A stretch of 9,864 nucleotides of DNA, taken from positions 1 to 9,864 of the forward strand of contig CAZWBW010000102.1 in the NCBI GenBank assembly GCA_964632355.1. Direction: 5' to 3'. Shown here piece by piece: positions 7,527-9,864 of the stretch. This DNA is from JALOAP01 sp964632355. Lineage in GTDB: Bacteria; Chloroflexota; Dehalococcoidia; Tepidiformales; Tepidiformaceae. Below the pieces are notes generated by a model. The model was not told the origin of the DNA and did not search any database. It worked only from the letters and a program-made list of their open reading frames with translations. Each line of letters begins with the position of its first letter. Position 1 is the first letter of the stretch. The translations under genes were made by a program, and so were the position numbers.

Positions 7527-8432
7527 TTATTGGGCGACGTAGAGGCGGCGCCGCCGGTCGACGGGGCGCCCGAAGCTGGCGAACGCGCCCCGGATGAGCC
7601 CGCGGAGGTAGTGGGAACTGCAGGGGCGCCGCAGCAGCGTCTTCGCGACAAGGCCGGCGGCCTCCCTGCCGACCCGCTTCGCATAGAGGCGCAGCGCATA
7701 GAGGTCGCGGCAGCGGATGTGCTTCATGTAGAACGCACCGTCGCCGAAGCCGTACGCGAACATCCGCTGGGACCACTCGGTGTTGTCGCGGGTGCCGAAA
7801 TGTTCGACATGAACGGCAGGCGTCACCATGCTCACAAACCCGTGGCGGAAGAAGCGGTACTGCAGGTCGAAGTCCTCGGACGAGCCGAAGTAGCCGCCGC
7901 CCCCGAGCAACTCGTCGAAGCCCCCGAGCGCCTGCGCGACATCGCGCCGGAAGGCGATGTTCGCGCCCATGCCGAGTAGCTGGAAGCCCTCGCGCTTGCC
8001 GAGGCGCCTGCGCTTCGAAAATCGCATCGACGGGATGTTTTGCCCATCCTGCCAGTCGCGCGGGACACGCACGTCGCCGTAGAGCAGATCGACATCGGGG
8101 TAGCTGGCGAACTCCGACCGGATGCTGCGGATCCAGTCGGGCGGCACGATGCAGTCGTCGTCGGTCGAGGCGAGGAGCGCGCCGCGGCTCATGGCGATGG
8201 CGGTGTTGCACGCGGCCGACTTCCCGACCCGGCTCGTGTGGTGGTAGCGAAGCCGGGGGTCGGCGCGGAAGCAGCGGAGCGCCTCCTCGGTCGCGGTGTC
8301 GCTGCTCTGGTCAACGACGATGAGTTCGAAGTTCGGGTCGTCATTTGCGAGCACGCTGCCGACAGCGGCACCGATCATGTCGGGCCGGTTTCGCGTGCAG
8401 ATGAAGACGGAGACGAGTTCGGGTTCGCCCAT
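7527..8432 (-). CDS. Family 2 (GT-A) glycosyltransferase
   Basis: This 301-residue inverting glycosyltransferase probably adds a sugar to a lipid-linked glycan on the cytoplasmic face of the membrane. The GT-A fold is clear: SVFICTRNRP (8-17), VVDQSSD with Asp41, GKSAACNTAIAMSRG (70-84) for the acceptor-side helix, the metal-binding STDDDCIVPPDW (89-100, DxD at 91-93), GMGANIAFRRD (154-164), and SSEDFDLQYRFFRHG (184-198), whose Glu186-Asp187 is the usual ED catalytic-base motif. The basic C-terminus (240-298) has no obvious membrane helix but may be peripheral. The ATG at 8432 lies 4 nt after the flippase stop, so the two genes are translationally linked. The last codons end RRRLYVAQ. The donor sugar is not predictable. 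A 73-bp gap to the SDR gene follows. Confidence 0.92.
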   Translation of the reverse strand: MGEPELVSVFICTRNRPDMIGAAVGSVLANDDPNFELIVVDQSSDTATEEALRCFRADPRLRYHHTSRVGKSAACNTAIAMSRGALLASTDDDCIVPPDWIRSIRSEFASYPDVDLLYGDVRVPRDWQDGQNIPSMRFSKRRRLGKREGFQLLGMGANIAFRRDVAQALGGFDELLGGGGYFGSSEDFDLQYRFFRHGFVSMVTPAVHVEHFGTRDNTEWSQRMFAYGFGDGAFYMKHIRCRDLYALRLYAKRVGREAAGLVAKTLLRRPCSSHYLRGLIRGAFASFGRPVDRRRRLYVAQ

Positions 8433-8436
8433 GTTG

Positions 8437-9864
8437 CTATTCCCCGGCAGCGTCGTTGATCGCCGGTTGAGCTACGGTTGGCGGTGCCGGTGCGGGTTCG
8501 GGTTCGAACTCGGATGGCGGCGGTTCGTGGCTGCGAAGCAGCGTCCGCCCGGCGATCAGGTAGCCGACGCCGAGGTAGACGACGCCTGCGACGGGGATTG
8601 CCGCGAGGATGCCGAACGGACTCGCGAGTTCGAGTGCAGCGACGACCACACCCGTGAGAGCGATGGCCCGGATGAGCCAGCCGAGAAGTTGCGCCGGGAT
8701 CAGCGTGCTTCGAACAAAGTAAAGGATGAGCCCGAACATGTAGAGTTCGGTTGCGAGCTTCACCGCCGCACAGCCAATCGCCGCGTTACCCCACAGGTGG
8801 TCAGCGAGGGGCATCGCGATCAGGTTGCCCACGACGTTGACAACGACCGCGCCCCACGCGGTGAGCGCCAGCACGATTTGCCGGTCGCGCGCGAAGAGGC
8901 TGGTGCCCTGTATGGTGTCGAAGGCGGCGAACGGCAGGTGCATCACGAGGATCGCGAGGAGCAGCGCGCTCGATGTGTAGCCCTCCGAGCCGCCGGTGAT
9001 GTCGATGAGCGCGTCCGATTTGATGGCGATGCCGACGGCGATGGGCAGGGTGGCGAGGATGGTCAGGCCGGAAGCGCGGGTGAGCGCATCGGCGAACCAG
9101 CTCCGGCGGCCTTCCGCATGTGCCTGTGAGAGCGCCGGGTAGATGGTCGAGGTGATGACGACCGCGATGAAGATCGGGACGCTCGAAATGCGAAACGCGA
9201 GCGCGTAGTTCCCGACGGTCTCGTTATCGGCGAACAGCGTGAGCATCAGGGTGTCGATGCTGCCGTAGATGAGCAGGCTCAGTTCCCACGAGAGGAACGG
9301 TGCGCCGCTTCGCACAAGGGTGACACGGGGCCGCAGCGAGATGCGCGGGAACGAGAACTGGCGGCTGAACACGAGCAGCGCCAGCAGCGCCGAAATGACG
9401 CCACCGACCGCACCCCACAGCGCCACATGAAACGCGCCGCCGCCGAGCAGGACCGACGTAGCGACCGTCGCCTGCGTGACGAGGGCCACGGTCCCGGTCA
9501 CCGCGGCGACGCGGCCAAGGGTGTAGTTCCCCTGCATGCAGCTGGTGCAGACCTCCTGCACCAGGTAGGCGAGGATGCCGGTGGCCACCAGCAGGAAGAT
9601 GACCACCGTGAGGCCACTGACGCCCCAGGCGCGCATCCCGAGGGCGAGGAGGGCCGTGATGGCCACGCCCACCACCAGCCGCCATGCGATGGCGTCGGCG
9701 GCGATGCGGGTGGCGCTGCTCTTGTCGCGCGCAACCCGCCGGACGATGTCCTGCGACATCCCGAGCCCGGCGATCCTCCCGATGATCGTGCAGAGCATCG
9801 TGATGGCCGCGAGGAGCCCGAGTTCGGTCGCGCCGAGTGTCCGCGGGATGACGGTGATGGCGAT
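8437..9864 (-). CDS. Wzx-like polysaccharide flippase (N-terminus cut by the right edge)
   Basis: This is a polytopic membrane protein of the MATE/MOP superfamily that flips lipid-linked oligosaccharides from the cytoplasmic to the outer side of the membrane. The open frame continues to the last base; the 22 codons before the internal ATG at 9798 read like family sequence (VIPRTLGATELGLLAAIT), so the true start is outside and 475 residues are visible. About 12 hydrophobic segments alternate with short charged loops. Family features are RTLGATELGLLA, GLGMSQDIVRRVARD, SFLSWE-like text before a helix (APFLSWELSLLIYGSIDTLM), NYALAFRISSVP and YPALSQAHAEGR. The tail after the last helix is Pro/Glu-rich (PPPSEFEPEPAPAPP) and presumably cytoplasmic. 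It is coupled to the downstream glycosyltransferase (4-nt gap), supporting a role in exopolysaccharide or O-antigen-type export. O-antigen, capsule and teichoic-type substrates are not distinguished. Confidence 0.87.
   Translation of the reverse strand: MAITVIPRTLGATELGLLAAITMLCTIIGRIAGLGMSQDIVRRVARDKSSATRIAADAIAWRLVVGVAITALLALGMRAWGVSGLTVVIFLLVATGILAYLVQEVCTSCMQGNYTLGRVAAVTGTVALVTQATVATSVLLGGGAFHVALWGAVGGVISALLALLVFSRQFSFPRISLRPRVTLVRSGAPFLSWELSLLIYGSIDTLMLTLFADNETVGNYALAFRISSVPIFIAVVITSTIYPALSQAHAEGRRSWFADALTRASGLTILATLPIAVGIAIKSDALIDITGGSEGYTSSALLLAILVMHLPFAAFDTIQGTSLFARDRQIVLALTAWGAVVVNVVGNLIAMPLADHLWGNAAIGCAAVKLATELYMFGLILYFVRSTLIPAQLLGWLIRAIALTGVVVAALELASPFGILAAIPVAGVVYLGVGYLIAGRTLLRSHEPPPSEFEPEPAPAPPTVAQPAINDAAGE

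Noticed and set aside
7454..7699. 82-codon N-terminal extension of the SDR
   Set aside because: It overlaps the glycosyltransferase gene, is compositionally unlike protein, and the GGAGG-supported GTG at 7453 gives a normal SDR length.

Overview
This is a high-GC bacterial segment with eight protein-coding genes, all on the minus strand, so it is transcribed from right to left. Both end genes run off the window. The G/C-rich third codon positions, two GTG starts behind strong Shine-Dalgarno sequences, and a RecQ, NhaA and DUF5946 set with long GC-driven antisense frames fit a free-living high-GC bacterium. Chloroflexota is my weak guess, with no marker here to prove it. No rRNA, tRNA, CRISPR array, transposase or phage gene is visible.

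Layout in transcription order: (1) A polysaccharide-type block holds a Wzx-like flippase missing its N-terminus (9864-8437) and, 4 nt later, a family 2 glycosyltransferase (8432-7527). (2) A two-gene metabolic cassette follows: a classical NAD-type SDR oxidoreductase (7453-6650) and a thiamine-diphosphate enzyme of the acetolactate synthase superfamily (6617-4920), 32 bp apart, each with a GTG start and a strong ribosome binding site. (3) A 420-bp gene-free island (4500-4919) is packed with repeats: a 28-bp tandem repeat, an inverted copy of its core about 240 bp away, and four hairpins. (4) A housekeeping or stress block holds a 700-residue RecQ helicase (4499-2397), a DUF5946 protein (2367-1849) and an NhaA Na+/H+ antiporter (1751-351). 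(5) The first 98 residues of a family 4-like glycosyltransferase (294-1) run off the left edge.

The flippase and glycosyltransferases suggest that the recQ-DUF5946-nhaA block sits inside or beside a surface-polysaccharide locus, with the repeat island at one junction. The most interesting functional hypothesis is that the SDR and ThDP enzyme act in sequence, possibly making a branched or modified sugar for the polysaccharide; this is inference from context only. The most interesting structural features are the repeat island, the reordered domains of RecQ, and two promoter-like elements that would give leaderless transcripts for recQ and the left-edge glycosyltransferase.
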